Assembly: GCF_002937115.1 (NCBI RefSeq)
Contig: NZ_NHRY01000078.1
Coordinates: forward strand, 1 to 64,000
Length of the DNA: 64,000 nt
DNA from: Rhodopila globiformis
Lineage (GTDB): Bacteria > Pseudomonadota > Alphaproteobacteria > Acetobacterales > Acetobacteraceae
Direction: 5' to 3'
The notes beneath the pieces were generated by a model. It saw only the letters and a list, made by a program, of their open reading frames with translations. It had not been told where the DNA came from and searched no databases. Shown here piece by piece: positions 1-9,100 of this stretch. Each line of letters begins with the position of its first letter. Position 1 is the stretch's first letter. The translations under genes were made by a program, and so were the position numbers.

Positions 1-2
1 CC

Positions 3-176
3 AATCGCCGCTCGCCGCGGACCTACGACCGCGACCTCTACAAGGCGCGCCATCTGATCGAAAATTTCTTCGCCAGGCTCAAGCAGTTCCGTGCCATCGC
101 AACCCGCTATGACAAGACTGCCCGCAACTTCCTCGCCGCGGTCCACCTCGCCGCCGCCGTCGTTTGGCTTAATTGA
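3..176 (+). CDS. IS5-family transposase, C-terminal end (partial)
   Basis: The window opens inside this gene; 57 codons to a TGA are visible. The reading shows the conserved end of IS5-family DDE transposases: a YKxRHxIENFF stretch carrying the catalytic glutamate (the E of IENFF), then LKQFR, ATRYDKT and a hydrophobic tail ending VVWLN. The 5' part, with the first two catalytic aspartates and the left terminal repeat, lies outside the window. Directly after the stop is GACGACACGCCCTAG (175-189), which resembles the outer end of elements of this family and probably marks the right end of the insertion sequence. Family assignment is firm from the C-terminal motif; subgroup is not determined. 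It borders a run of toxin-antitoxin genes, typical of accessory DNA. Confidence 0.85.
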   Translation, partial: NRRSPRTYDRDLYKARHLIENFFARLKQFRAIATRYDKTARNFLAAVHLAAAVVWLN

Positions 177-291
177 CGACACGCCCTAGTCGTCGCCCGG
201 CTGACGCAATCGCCGGGGCCAGCGACGCCCTCACAAGGCCGAAACGAAGGGCAACCTTGATGAAATGGGCTGAGAGACGGTTGGTCATCAT

Positions 292-927
292 CTATAACGT
301 GTGTCCCGATGTCGGATGCACATCAGCCGACGGCAATGTGCCGGTCCGAAGGAACTCCGCACACGTGTCGGCATGGACGATAGCTACGCGATGGTGGGCC
401 GCCCGATATACCTGCATGCGGCCAGGTTCGATAACGGCGACATTGGGGCTCTGGAAGTCCTTGAAATTGAAAGTTGCCAGAATATGCGCGCGGCCCGCAA
501 TGGCGGTATCAAGAACACGTCCGTCTTCATCGCCAGCACGTGGCGGGACGACAGACGGGTCGTAAGGGTTGTAGATCGGCATCGTGGCTTCCGCCGTCGA
601 GGCGACTCCGCCACCAAGCACGACATGTGGTGCGACCCCCGCTGGGCCGCGCCTGGACATAGTGCCGATGTTGGAGCAGAAGGCGGACGCATCGCCGGGT
701 CCGTAGCCAAGCTTTACGAGGACGTCCTCCAGGCGAGATAACATGGTGTGAGATACCACGACCTGAATGGCTCCTGCCGTGCAACGCCCGGCCTGAACCG
801 CCTCGACGATGGCTTGGGCGGCAGTTTGCCGCTCTGAGGGGCGGACTGAGGCACGCAGGTAACGAACCCATACGTTCAGATCAACGCAGAGCCGAATGAC
901 TCGATGGACGGGGAGATCAAGCTCCAC
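292..927 (-). CDS. PIN-domain protein, probable toxin of a toxin-antitoxin pair
   Basis: This 211-residue protein has the layout of PIN-domain ribonuclease toxins: an early acidic motif (CVDLNVWVRYLRA), and a late acidic cluster (EDGRVLDTAIAGRAHILATFNFKDF) matching the second half of the metal site. Such toxins cleave RNA. The start chosen is a GTG at 927 that overlaps the end of the upstream antitoxin-like gene by 11 bases, which implies translational coupling; an upstream ATG at 981 would force a longer overlap and an Arg-rich tail ahead of the domain. It is longer than small VapC proteins (about 130 aa) and fits the larger putative PIN toxin family. The domain call is good; RNA target and activity are unknown. 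Confidence 0.7.
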   Translation of the reverse strand: MELDLPVHRVIRLCVDLNVWVRYLRASVRPSERQTAAQAIVEAVQAGRCTAGAIQVVVSHTMLSRLEDVLVKLGYGPGDASAFCSNIGTMSRRGPAGVAPHVVLGGGVASTAEATMPIYNPYDPSVVPPRAGDEDGRVLDTAIAGRAHILATFNFKDFQSPNVAVIEPGRMQVYRAAHHRVAIVHADTCAEFLRTGTLPSADVHPTSGHTL

Positions 928-1276
928 GTTTGAGAGCGGCCTTCGTGAGACGGACCGCCTCTGCATCAAGCGCCTCATCACTCATACCGTCAGGCATAAG
1001 CTCTAGAGAATGCGGCGCCATCCGCTGGCAGGTCATCTCGAACTCCGCGTTGTTGAGTGCTCGCGCGACCTCGTTCAAGGCGGCCCTCCGCTGGTCCGGC
1101 GTGCCAAGGTTGTCCAATGCGTTCACGGAGGCGCGCGCTTCCCTTGGCAAGGCCATGAAAAAGCGAACCGCCTGCGCCGCGAGCTGCGCGGGCGAGCGGC
1201 TTTCCCTTCGCGCCTCCAAGGTGACGGCCTCGGCGACATCGTCGGATACCCATGCCGAAACGGCTCTGCCAGCCAT
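917..1276 (-). CDS. Probable antitoxin partner of the PIN protein
   Basis: A 119-residue protein beginning MAGRAVSAWVSDDVAEAV, the kind of short N-terminal segment seen in ribbon-helix-helix antitoxins, followed by a helical C-terminal half likely to bind the toxin. The ATG at 1276 is preceded by a strong GGAGGATGG ribosome site at 1281-1289, which decides the start over an upstream codon at 1324. It precedes and overlaps the PIN gene, the usual antitoxin-first order, so it probably represses its own operon and neutralises the PIN protein. I do not recognise the exact family; the assignment rests mainly on gene order, size and N-terminal pattern. Confidence 0.55.
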   Translation of the reverse strand: MAGRAVSAWVSDDVAEAVTLEARRESRSPAQLAAQAVRFFMALPREARASVNALDNLGTPDQRRAALNEVARALNNAEFEMTCQRMAPHSLELMPDGMSDEALDAEAVRLTKAALKRGA

Positions 1277-1752
1277 GTGTCCATCCTCCGAAAACTCAAG
1301 ACACTCTAGAGCCTGGAGCGGCAACTAGCAAGGTGGATATCGGATGATGTCGGTTACCAGGCACGCTGTGCGCTGAGGTCGAGGCGTCGATGCCGTTCGC
1401 CAGATGTAAGCCGAATCCCTCAGATCCATATTTAACGCGGAAGCACGCAACAAGATGGAGCAGCCGACCAATTCACCCCAGTCTAAGTTGCCCAGGACAA
1501 ATCGATCGCCAATCGGTTAGAACCCTGGTATATGGGGCGAATGGTGAACGGAGGATTGATACGGTATTATGGCTCAAATGCCCCCAACATGCGGCTCCCA
1601 GTTGTGGTAGACGTTCCTGTTGCTGCACCCGGTGGCCGCAATGGACTAGATTCGTGCTCCCGACGCGGCTCATGCAGATCCCGGTCGACCCGGCGGTCTA
1701 CGCCAGACGTCACCCGCGATAGCCGCAACGATGTCGGAGCGCCGTTCGGGAA
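1277..1752. other. Intergenic stretch between the TA pair and the Uma2 gene
   Basis: No convincing gene is present here. It contains the promoter side of the antitoxin gene and, at 1562-1587, one arm of a long-distance inverted repeat whose other arm lies at 2531-2556 on the far side of the Uma2 gene. Short open frames in this stretch have no start signals or recognisable content. Confidence 0.5.
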
Positions 1753-2556
1753 TCAGATGCCGGGCGGGGGGGCGCTTGGCTCCTCGGGGTCGTCGGGCCA
1801 CACAAGCATCGGCCGCGGGCGGAACTTGAGGCCAGCGTAGATGTCGGCCAGGGAGAACCGGACACCCAGCATCGGCAGGTCCAGCATCGCCTCCGGCCCA
1901 ATCAGCGGTTCCGGGTGTTCCATCCAGGCGCCATCCGGGCCGCGTCGGTGCATGAGCGCCTGGGGGGCGTAGGGGTCGATGAGGACAATCGCCTCGATTG
2001 AGGGGACCGCACGGAAGTCCTCGATCTTGGCGAGGAAGTCGAACTGGTCGCTGCCGCCGACATTGGATTTTGACAGCACCTCGAAGACGGCGCGGGGCTG
2101 GTCGGCCTCCATGCCGTCCTCGTCGGGTGCCCCGCATTCGACGCCGAAATCGGCCTGCCGACGGCGGTCGGCCGGCGTCGGAATCCGGATGAAGATGTCC
2201 GCAGTGAACGGCTGGCACCGCGATCCGGCCAAGGCCGCCTCAAGCAGCCGCAAGCCGTTCCGGACGATGCGGTCGTGGCGCCAAGTGGCCCCGGCCATCA
2301 ACCGGACGACGAAGCCGTCGATCAGCTCGAAGCGGCCCGCCTCGCGGGGTTGCGAGCGGACGAAGGCGTAGAACTCGGCGACCGTCACAAGAGGGCCGCG
2401 TGGGGCTTCGGACATGGCCACCTCCTTCCCGGACGCGGACTATACGACAGAACCCGCTGTGGCGAATAAGAAAGCCGTCCCGCCACGAACCTCCTGCCAA
2501 GTCCACATTACAGTTCAGGAAATGCCGAACTTGGGGGCATTTGAGCCATAATGCCG
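1562..2556. repeat. Inverted repeat pair (26 bp, one mismatch) bracketing the Uma2 gene
   Basis: The sequence at 1562-1587 (core ATTATGGCTCAAATGCCC) reappears as its reverse complement at 2531-2556; 22 positions are identical without a break and 25 of 26 match overall. The arms enclose 943 bp that hold only the Uma2 gene and its flanks. The arms may be ends of a small mobile unit or two independent copies of a dispersed repeat. No flanking target duplication is evident outside the arms, so mobility is not shown. Confidence 0.6.
1753..2415 (-). CDS. Uma2-family endonuclease (DUF820)
   Basis: A 220-residue protein of the Uma2 family, which has a PD-(D/E)XK nuclease fold. Visible family features are RFELIDGFVVRLMAG near residues 28-42, a conserved WRHDRIVRNG helix, and the core acidic/lysine segment ADFGVECG ... 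AVFEVLSKSN ... DQFDFLAKIEDF that supplies the catalytic residues. The ATG at 2415 has GGAGG at 2422-2426 upstream; the GTG at 2421 is less likely. Biological role is not established for this family; it is abundant in cyanobacteria and scattered elsewhere, often in mobile regions. Here it stands alone between inverted repeats in an accessory patch. Confidence 0.85.
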   Translation of the reverse strand: MSEAPRGPLVTVAEFYAFVRSQPREAGRFELIDGFVVRLMAGATWRHDRIVRNGLRLLEAALAGSRCQPFTADIFIRIPTPADRRRQADFGVECGAPDEDGMEADQPRAVFEVLSKSNVGGSDQFDFLAKIEDFRAVPSIEAIVLIDPYAPQALMHRRGPDGAWMEHPEPLIGPEAMLDLPMLGVRFSLADIYAGLKFRPRPMLVWPDDPEEPSAPPPGI

Positions 2557-3000
2557 GAGGCTCTTGTCGGCTTCCGGGGTGGACGGGTGAGGCGTCCCAC
2601 GGCCCCGAAATCCAACCAGAACCGTGTTGAAAAGGTCCACGACACTGCCCTGTCGGACGACGTGCGCCCCCGCTGCGGCAACAGCCCTGCTGCATTTGCG
2701 TTCATCTGCGGTTCCATTTCTGCTTTGGCGCAGCACGCACGCGTTGGAACATCCCTCCCGCCGCCACGCTGATTCAGGAACCGCAGATGAACGCAAATGG
2801 GCCGGTGGTGAACTGGACCTCCGAACGTGCTGTTGGCCGCGCGCCGATCGTTGCCAGGGCGCTCGGTTGCGGTTTTCAAGGCTCCTGCCGGGTTCCGGAT
2901 GGGCGGTGAAGCGTCTCACCACCCCGAAATCCAACAAGAGCCACTGCGGTTTGCTGCCGATCCGTCTATGATAGGCGGGACAACGCACGGGATACAGGCG
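2416..3000. other. Repeat-containing intergenic region upstream of a small ORF
   Basis: No gene is supported in this stretch. It holds the right arm of the Uma2-flanking repeat (2531-2556), a 23-bp perfect inverted repeat (2693-2715 and 2777-2799), and two imperfect direct copies of a segment containing CCCCGAAATCCAAC (ends near 2627 and 2932). Confidence 0.5.
2693..2799. repeat. 23-bp perfect inverted repeat with 61-nt spacer
   Basis: CATTTGCGTTCATCTGCGG begins the left arm (2693-2715) and the exact reverse complement of all 23 bases lies at 2777-2799. The spacer contains no gene. It could form a long hairpin or be two inverted copies of a dispersed repeat. There is no T-run, so a terminator is unlikely. 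Confidence 0.7.
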
Positions 3001-3216
3001 ATGACCGACAAGGAGACGCTGATCCGCCAGTACGCAGCCGGTGATCTTACCTGGCACGCGCTGCAGGAGCGTGGCTTCAACGACTACATCCAGGTTCTTG
3101 CCGCCCTTGGTGAACTCGGCCTGAGGCCGCCGATCGCCCCGATGACCGGCCCGAACCGCGCGGCGCGGGAGCGAGGGCGTGCCATGATCCGTGACGCCCT
3201 ACGGGCGCGGCCGTGA
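3001..3216 (+). CDS. Small conserved-looking protein of unknown function
   Basis: A 71-residue protein, starting at the ATG that opens MTDKETLIRQYAAGDLTW. It has a helical N-terminal half with a plausible helix-turn-helix-like pattern (ITWHALQERGFNDYIQV-type spacing), a central ELGLRPPIAPM segment and a basic C-terminus (RAARERGRAMIRDAL). Upstream in-frame codons to 2827 exist but fall in repeat DNA. It points toward the YhaV gene. Small proteins of this shape often sit beside PIN-type toxins in related genomes as I recall, so an orphan antitoxin is possible, but no partner is visible and I do not assign a function. Confidence 0.5.
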   Translation: MTDKETLIRQYAAGDLTWHALQERGFNDYIQVLAALGELGLRPPIAPMTGPNRAARERGRAMIRDALRARP

Positions 3217-3287
3217 GCGAAACATTCAGCCTTTGATCACCGATGAGCATCGACGACGTAACGACGCAGGGCCTCCGCGTTAGCCGC

Positions 3288-3782
3288 TCAACCTGGTTTC
3301 TCCGGATCAGCAACAGCCGATGCGAAGCGCGCCGCTGAGGCCTGCGCTTCCGCAAGCAAAGACGACCAGTCACCGGGAGGGTTGCCCCGCTTCAGCACGC
3401 CGGCAAACACCGCATAGGGATCGCTGGATGCACCGGCCTTGCGCAGCGTGTCGCGATCATTGACCCAGGCATACACGATGATCCGGGACGCGGAATCAAC
3501 CCGGTAGAACAGACGGAAGCGATTGGCGCCGAATTTCGCCCGGAACCAGTGCCGATGCGCGGGACCGAGCGTGTTGCCCTGGCGAAACGCCGGCGCAAGC
3601 GGATCGCGCGGGATCCGGTCCAGGACCATCGTCATCAGGGCCGGAAGTAGCTTGACATTGGCGTTTCCCGGCCAGTCTTTCGGGTTGGCCTGCCGGGCAC
3701 GCTCGGCTGCGGCCGTCAGTCCTTCAAGCTGGTCGAGAAACAGCGGCAGGGCGAACAGCGTCCAGCCATGGCGCTGGATCAC
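3288..3782 (-). CDS. yhaV: YhaV-family ribonuclease toxin
   Basis: A 164-residue protein closely matching YhaV toxins of the PrlF-YhaV system: MIQRHGWTLFALPLFLDQL at the start, the LLPALMTMVLDRIPRDP segment, and the RelE-like core HRHWFRAKFGANRFRLFYR followed by IVYAWVNDRDTLRKAG. YhaV degrades RNA and arrests growth unless bound by PrlF. The gene begins 3 bases after the prlF stop, so the two are one transcript. Length is close to the E. coli protein (about 154 aa). No damage to the reading frame is seen, so the system looks intact. Confidence 0.9.
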   Translation of the reverse strand: MIQRHGWTLFALPLFLDQLEGLTAAAERARQANPKDWPGNANVKLLPALMTMVLDRIPRDPLAPAFRQGNTLGPAHRHWFRAKFGANRFRLFYRVDSASRIIVYAWVNDRDTLRKAGASSDPYAVFAGVLKRGNPPGDWSSLLAEAQASAARFASAVADPEKPG

Positions 3783-3785
3783 GGC

Positions 3786-4106
3786 TTATAATCCGACGTC
3801 GCCCTCGATCGGGGCGTCCGGATCGACGTCGATGTCCCTGGTCAGGCGCTTGATCCGTCCGACGAGATCGGCGGGCAGCGGAACAATGGCCTCCGGCCGG
3901 GTTTTGATCTCGCGCGCCAGCAGTTCCAGGAACGGAGCGAGCGCGGGATCGGTGGCCGAGTCATCGGCGGCATGGACGGTGACGGCGCCATCTTCGATCC
4001 GGAACGCGATGCGGCTGCCATAACCCAGGCCAAGTGCTTTTCGAACGGCCTTCGGAACCGTGGTCTGGCCTTTAGCGGTGATGGTGCAGATTTCCTCGAT
4101 CGGCAT
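3786..4106 (-). CDS. prlF: PrlF-family antitoxin (SpoVT/AbrB swapped-hairpin)
   Basis: A 106-residue antitoxin whose N-terminus (ITAKGQTTVPKAVRKALGLGYGSRIAFRIEDG) is the classic swapped-hairpin DNA-binding domain of AbrB-like proteins; the acidic C-terminal half should wrap YhaV. The ATG at 4106 is preferred because it has GGAG about 8 bases upstream and starts directly before the AbrB fold, whereas the alternative at 4127 is a TTG. It probably autorepresses the prlF-yhaV operon from the 4107-4284 region, which it shares divergently with ilvD. Confidence 0.85.
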   Translation of the reverse strand: MPIEEICTITAKGQTTVPKAVRKALGLGYGSRIAFRIEDGAVTVHAADDSATDPALAPFLELLAREIKTRPEAIVPLPADLVGRIKRLTRDIDVDPDAPIEGDVGL

Positions 4107-4284
4107 GGCACTCTCCAGTCGTGCCAAATGTAAGGAATCTGCATTACCAATTCCAGCACTTTCCGGGCGCCTGTCATGCCGTCGGACGTTCCGCGACCGC
4201 TGGCAACTGGCCTGTCCCCGCCAACCGCGCTAGACACCCGGCTTCTCCGGCTGCACACGCCCCGCAAACACCAAGGACCCCGCC

Positions 4285-6138
4285 ATGCCTGCCTATCGCT
4301 CCCGCACCACCACCCACGGCCGCAACATGGCCGGCGCCCGCGGCCTGTGGCGCGCGACCGGCGTGAAGGACGGCGATTTCGGCAAGCCGATCATCGCGGT
4401 GGTGAACAGCTTCACCCAGTTCGTGCCGGGGCATGTGCATCTGAAGGACCTCGGCCAGCTGGTCGCGCGCGAGATCGAGGCGGCCGGCGGCATCGCCAAG
4501 GAATTCAACACCATCGCGATCGATGACGGCATCGCCATGGGGCATGACGGCATGCTGTACAGCCTGCCGTCGCGGGAACTGATCGCCGACAGCGTCGAGT
4601 ACATGGTCAACGCCCACTGCGCCGACGCCATGGTCTGCATCTCCAACTGCGACAAGATCACCCCCGGCATGCTGATGGCGGCGATGCGGCTGAACATCCC
4701 GGCGATCTTCGTCTCCGGCGGGCCGATGGAGGCGGGCAAGGTGGTGCATCGCGGCGAAACCCGCGCGGTGGACCTGATCGACGCCATGATCGCCGCCGCC
4801 GACGACACCGTCACGGATGCCGAGGTCGAAGTGATCGAGCGCTCCTCCTGCCCGACCTGCGGCTCCTGCTCGGGGATGTTCACCGCCAATTCGATGAACT
4901 GCCTGACCGAGGCTTTGGGCCTCAGCCTGCCGGGCAACGGCACGCTGGTCGCCACCCATGCCGACCGCAAGGGCCTGTTCCTGGAGGCGGGGCGGAAGAT
5001 CGTCGAGATCACCCGCCGCTACTATGAGACCGACGACCTCTCGGTCCTGCCGCGCAGCATCGCCACCTTCGCCGCGTTCGAGAACGCGATGACGCTGGAC
5101 ATCGCCATGGGCGGCTCCACCAACACCGTGCTGCACCTGTTGGCGGCGGCGAACGAGGGGCAGGTGCCGTTCACCATGCGCGACATCGACCGCCTGTCCC
5201 GCCGCGTGCCGGTGCTGTGCAAGGTGGCGCCGTCCGTGCCCGACGTGCATGTCGAGGACGTGCACGCCGCGGGCGGCATCATGGCGATCCTGGGCGAGCT
5301 GGAGCGGGTGGGGCTGATCGACACCTCGGTCTCCACCGTGCACGCCGAGACGCTGGCCGAGGCGCTGCAGCGCTGGGACATCAGCCGCACCCAGGACGAG
5401 GCGGTGAAGACCTTCTACCGCGCCGCGCCGGGCGGCGTGCCGACCACCGACGCCTTCTCCCAGTCCGCCCGCCACGGGTCGCTGGATGCTGATCGGCAGA
5501 CGGGGGTGATCCGGGAGGCGGCGCACGGGTTCTCGAAGGACGGCGGGCTGGCGGTGCTGTACGGCAACGTCGCCGAGGACGGCTGCATCGTGAAGACCGC
5601 CGGCGTCGATGCCAGCATCCTGGCCTTCGCCGGCCAGGCGCGGGTGTTCGAGAGCCAGGACGCGGCCGTCAGCGGCATCCTGGGCGGCGGGGTGAAGCCC
5701 GGCGACGTCGTGCTGATCCGCTACGAGGGGCCGCGCGGCGGGCCGGGGATGCAGGAGATGCTGTATCCGACCAGCTACCTGAAGTCGAAGGGCCTGGGCA
5801 AGGTGTGCGCCCTGGTCACCGATGGCCGGTTCTCGGGCGGCTCGTCCGGCCTGTGCATCGGCCATTGCTCCCCGGAAGCCGCCGAAGGCGGGGCGATCGG
5901 CCTGATCGAGGATGGCGACACCATCACCATCGACATCCCCAGCCGGACCATCCGGCTGGAGGTTTCCGATGACGTGCTGGCACGGCGCCGCGCGGCGATG
6001 GAGGCGAAGGGCGACGCCGCCTGGCAGCCGGTGGCGCGGCAGCGGCACGTGTCCTCGGCGCTGAAGGCCTATGCCGCGATGGCCACCAGCGCGGCCCGTG
6101 GCGCGGTGCGGGACGTGAGCGCGGTGCGGCGGCGGTAA
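4285..6138 (+). CDS. ilvD: Dihydroxy-acid dehydratase
   Basis: This 617-residue enzyme dehydrates 2,3-dihydroxy-isovalerate and the methylvalerate analogue to 2-keto acids in valine, leucine and isoleucine synthesis. It starts [26 protein letters not shown], the normal N-terminus of the long bacterial form. Iron-sulfur ligands are in SNCDKITPG and [17 protein letters not shown]; the metal/substrate region and [15 protein letters not shown] near the C-terminus are also intact. Length equals the E. coli type (616 aa). It stands alone, not in an ilv operon, and converges with the signalling gene downstream (41 bases apart). No leader peptide with a run of branched-chain codons is obvious upstream. 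Confidence 0.97.
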   Translation: MPAYRSRTTTHGRNMAGARGLWRATGVKDGDFGKPIIAVVNSFTQFVPGHVHLKDLGQLVAREIEAAGGIAKEFNTIAIDDGIAMGHDGMLYSLPSRELIADSVEYMVNAHCADAMVCISNCDKITPGMLMAAMRLNIPAIFVSGGPMEAGKVVHRGETRAVDLIDAMIAAADDTVTDAEVEVIERSSCPTCGSCSGMFTANSMNCLTEALGLSLPGNGTLVATHADRKGLFLEAGRKIVEITRRYYETDDLSVLPRSIATFAAFENAMTLDIAMGGSTNTVLHLLAAANEGQVPFTMRDIDRLSRRVPVLCKVAPSVPDVHVEDVHAAGGIMAILGELERVGLIDTSVSTVHAETLAEALQRWDISRTQDEAVKTFYRAAPGGVPTTDAFSQSARHGSLDADRQTGVIREAAHGFSKDGGLAVLYGNVAEDGCIVKTAGVDASILAFAGQARVFESQDAAVSGILGGGVKPGDVVLIRYEGPRGGPGMQEMLYPTSYLKSKGLGKVCALVTDGRFSGGSSGLCIGHCSPEAAEGGAIGLIEDGDTITIDIPSRTIRLEVSDDVLARRRAAMEAKGDAAWQPVARQRHVSSALKAYAAMATSAARGAVRDVSAVRRR

Positions 6139-6178
6139 CCAGGCGAAGACCCGGGCCTGGCCGGCGACAGGCGCGGCA

Positions 6179-9100
6179 TCACGCGGCTGTCGGCGCGTCA
6201 GGCTTCGGCGCCGCTGTACGGGCGTGGCGAATCCGGTCGCCATCCCGCCGGTGGGGCAACCGCGCCGCAAGCTCACGCAGCAGCGCCCGGGCGTCGCACA
6301 GGTCCCTGGTGCCGAATCCTTCGGTGAACCAGGCATGGACCGGCGCGAGAACGTCGTAGGCCTCCCTGGTCCGGCCCCGGTCGCGCATGAAGCGCGCGTA
6401 GCTTGTCGCGGTGCGCAGTTCCCAGGACCTGGCCTGCTGGCGCCGCGCCCAGTCGAGCGAGGCACGGTAATCGCGCTCGGCAGCTTGAACATCGCCGGTT
6501 TGCACGCGAACTTCGCCCCTGATCCGGAGGATTTCGGCGATGTAGCTGCGCTCCTCCCAGCCCGGGCGCTCGACCTGCTGGATGGCGGCGTCGAGCAGGC
6601 GCAATGCCTCGTCCAGGCAGCCGAGGCGCGCCATGCCCTCGGCAAGGACGCTCCTGCAATAGGGAATGCCATTTCGGCCGCCGCCGGCCTCCCAGGCTGC
6701 CAGGCTCGTCCGGAGCAGGTCCGTTCCTTCGGCCGCTTCGTTCAGCCGGATCAGCACCATGCCGCGGAAAATGGGCGCGAGAATGCGGCAGAAGAAAGGC
6801 AGGCCCAGCTCTTCGCCCAGCCGCTCGCCTTCCATGGCGCGCGCAAGCGCCTGGTGGGGCTCGCGCAGATAGTTGAAGATCTGCGCGCCCGTCGCGGCCG
6901 TGAACGCGAGGTCGAACGGATGCCCGGTCTGGCGCGCGTGGGCCTCCTTGGCGGCGTTGATGCTGATCGCCTGGTCCGGATAGCCCAGGATCCAGGCCGC
7001 CTTGGACAGGTAATGCAGCGCGTGCGATTTCGGGTCGTGGTTGAGGACCTCGGCAAGATCCCTGTCCAGGCTCGTGTCGTACAGCGACAGCACCTGCTGT
7101 GCGTGATGCCGGCAGTCGACGAAATCCCCGGCCCAGAAGCAGCCAGTCAGCATGGCGTGGTGCCCCTGCATCAGCGTGTTCCTGTCCCGGTACAGTCCGG
7201 CGACGTCGAGCGTCTGCCTGGCCCAGTTCAGCGACTCGGCCACGCGGCCCGCGGACAGCACGTGCAGGAAGGTGCCCAGCAGGACCGGCAGCAACGCATC
7301 CATGCGGTCGAGAGACCGGGCAAGCACGAGCGCGGGAAAGACGCTGGCCCAGACTTCCTCGGCCTGCCAGCCCTTCAGCCGCATCCCGGCCGTGCCCAGC
7401 GCCGTGCGAAGATCCAGTTCCAGGCTGTCGCGTTCGCGGGAGGGCGCAATCGCGGCGATCAGCTCCAGCCCTCGGTTCAGGTGCTTCACGGCCTCCGTCA
7501 GGGCCATGCGCCGGATCGCCAGCCGCCCGGCCTTGTGCCAGAGCGGAACGGCCTGGCCGAAGCGCGCGGCCTCGGTGTAGTGATGCGCCAGCAACTCGGG
7601 GCCGGTCTGCCGGAGGTCGGGCAGGTGCTCCTCGAGCACGGTCGCGATCCTGGCATGCAAGGCCTGCTTCTGGCTTCTGAGCAGGGAGTCATAGGCGGCA
7701 TCCTGGACCAGGGCGTGCTTGAACCGGTAGACGGCAGCGGGCGGCGTGCCCTTGCAGGACGCCAGCCCTGACGCAACCAGCCGGTCGAGTGCCTCGTCGC
7801 GCTCGGCCTTCGCATGCGGCGCGACGGCCGCAACCAGCTCATAATCGAACTCGCGGCCGATCGCGGCGCCGACCTGGGCGATTTCCTTCATCGGCACGAA
7901 GCGGTCCAGCCGCGCCATCAGCGAGTCACGCAGCGTCGGCGGCACGCCCACCGCGATCGTGGCACCCGCGTGCCGGGAGCGGCTGCCGGCGTCACCGGGC
8001 GTCACCGTCTCCAGCACCGATTTCGTTACTTCCTCGATAAACAGCGGCACGCCATCGGCCCTGGCGAGGATCTGGTCCATCAGGTCGGGCGGCAAGGTGG
8101 TTCCGTGGCTGATACCCTCTATCAGCCGCACGCTCTGTGCCCTGGTCAGTTTTGGTAGAGTGATCGCCGTCACGTTGCCCCAGTTCAGCCAGTTGGACCG
8201 GAACCCGGGACGGTGCGTCAGGACGAGCAGCAGGGGAATCTGCGCCAGCCGGTGGACGAGCAGGTCGATCGAGCCCAGCGTGGTCGGATCGGCCCAGTGG
8301 ACATCCTCGATCAGCACGACCGTCGGTTGCCGGCGCGCGATGGCCTCCGTGACGTCGACCAGGACCCGCAACGTTTCGTCCTTGGCCTTCTGCGGCGTCA
8401 TCGTGACTTGCCCGTAGCGATGTTCGCACGGGATGGAGAGCATCGCGGCAATGAAGCCGGCGTCCGCCCGCGCGAGTCCGTACTGGCCCACCATCAGGCC
8501 CTCCAGCTTGTCGAGCCTGGCATCGGGCGTCTCGTTCCCGCGGAGCTTCAAGGCGCGCGCGAAGTTGTCGATGACCGGATGGTAGGCGCTGTTGACGCGG
8601 TGCGGCGAGCATTGCAGGCGCACGCTTTCGACCCGGTGCCGTTCAAGCCGGTCGCGCAGTTCCTTCAGGATGCGGCTCTTGCCGATGCCCGGTTCGCCGG
8701 ATAGCAGAACGGCCTGTCCCTCGCCGCCCTGCGCGAGGTCCCAGCGCTCCAGCAGCAATGCCAGTTCAGCCTCGCGGCCGATCAGGGGAGCCAGGGGGCC
8801 GGCGCGAATGCGGTCAAACCGGCTGCCGGGCCTGGCGGGACGCTCGACCGCCCAGGTCTCCAGGCTTTCGGCGTCGTCGCGGACGAGCGGGGCGTGCGTG
8901 CGGTAACAAAAGAGCCCGCCGGTGAGACGGCGCGTCGCCGTCGTGACCAGGACCGTGTCCGCGTCGGCGTGCGCGGCGAGGCGGGCGACGTAGGTGACGG
9001 TTTCGCCCAGGACGGCAGGCTCGCCGGGCGATCCGCCAATGACCACCAGACCCGAGGCAATGCCGATGCGGCGATGCAGGCCACCGGGCTGGCCCGTCCA

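Noticed and set aside
4174-6672. 832-codon open frame on the minus strand
   Set aside because: It lies opposite ilvD and the end of the signalling gene, and its translation is low-complexity His/Arg/Gly-rich, the typical antisense shadow of high-GC coding DNA.
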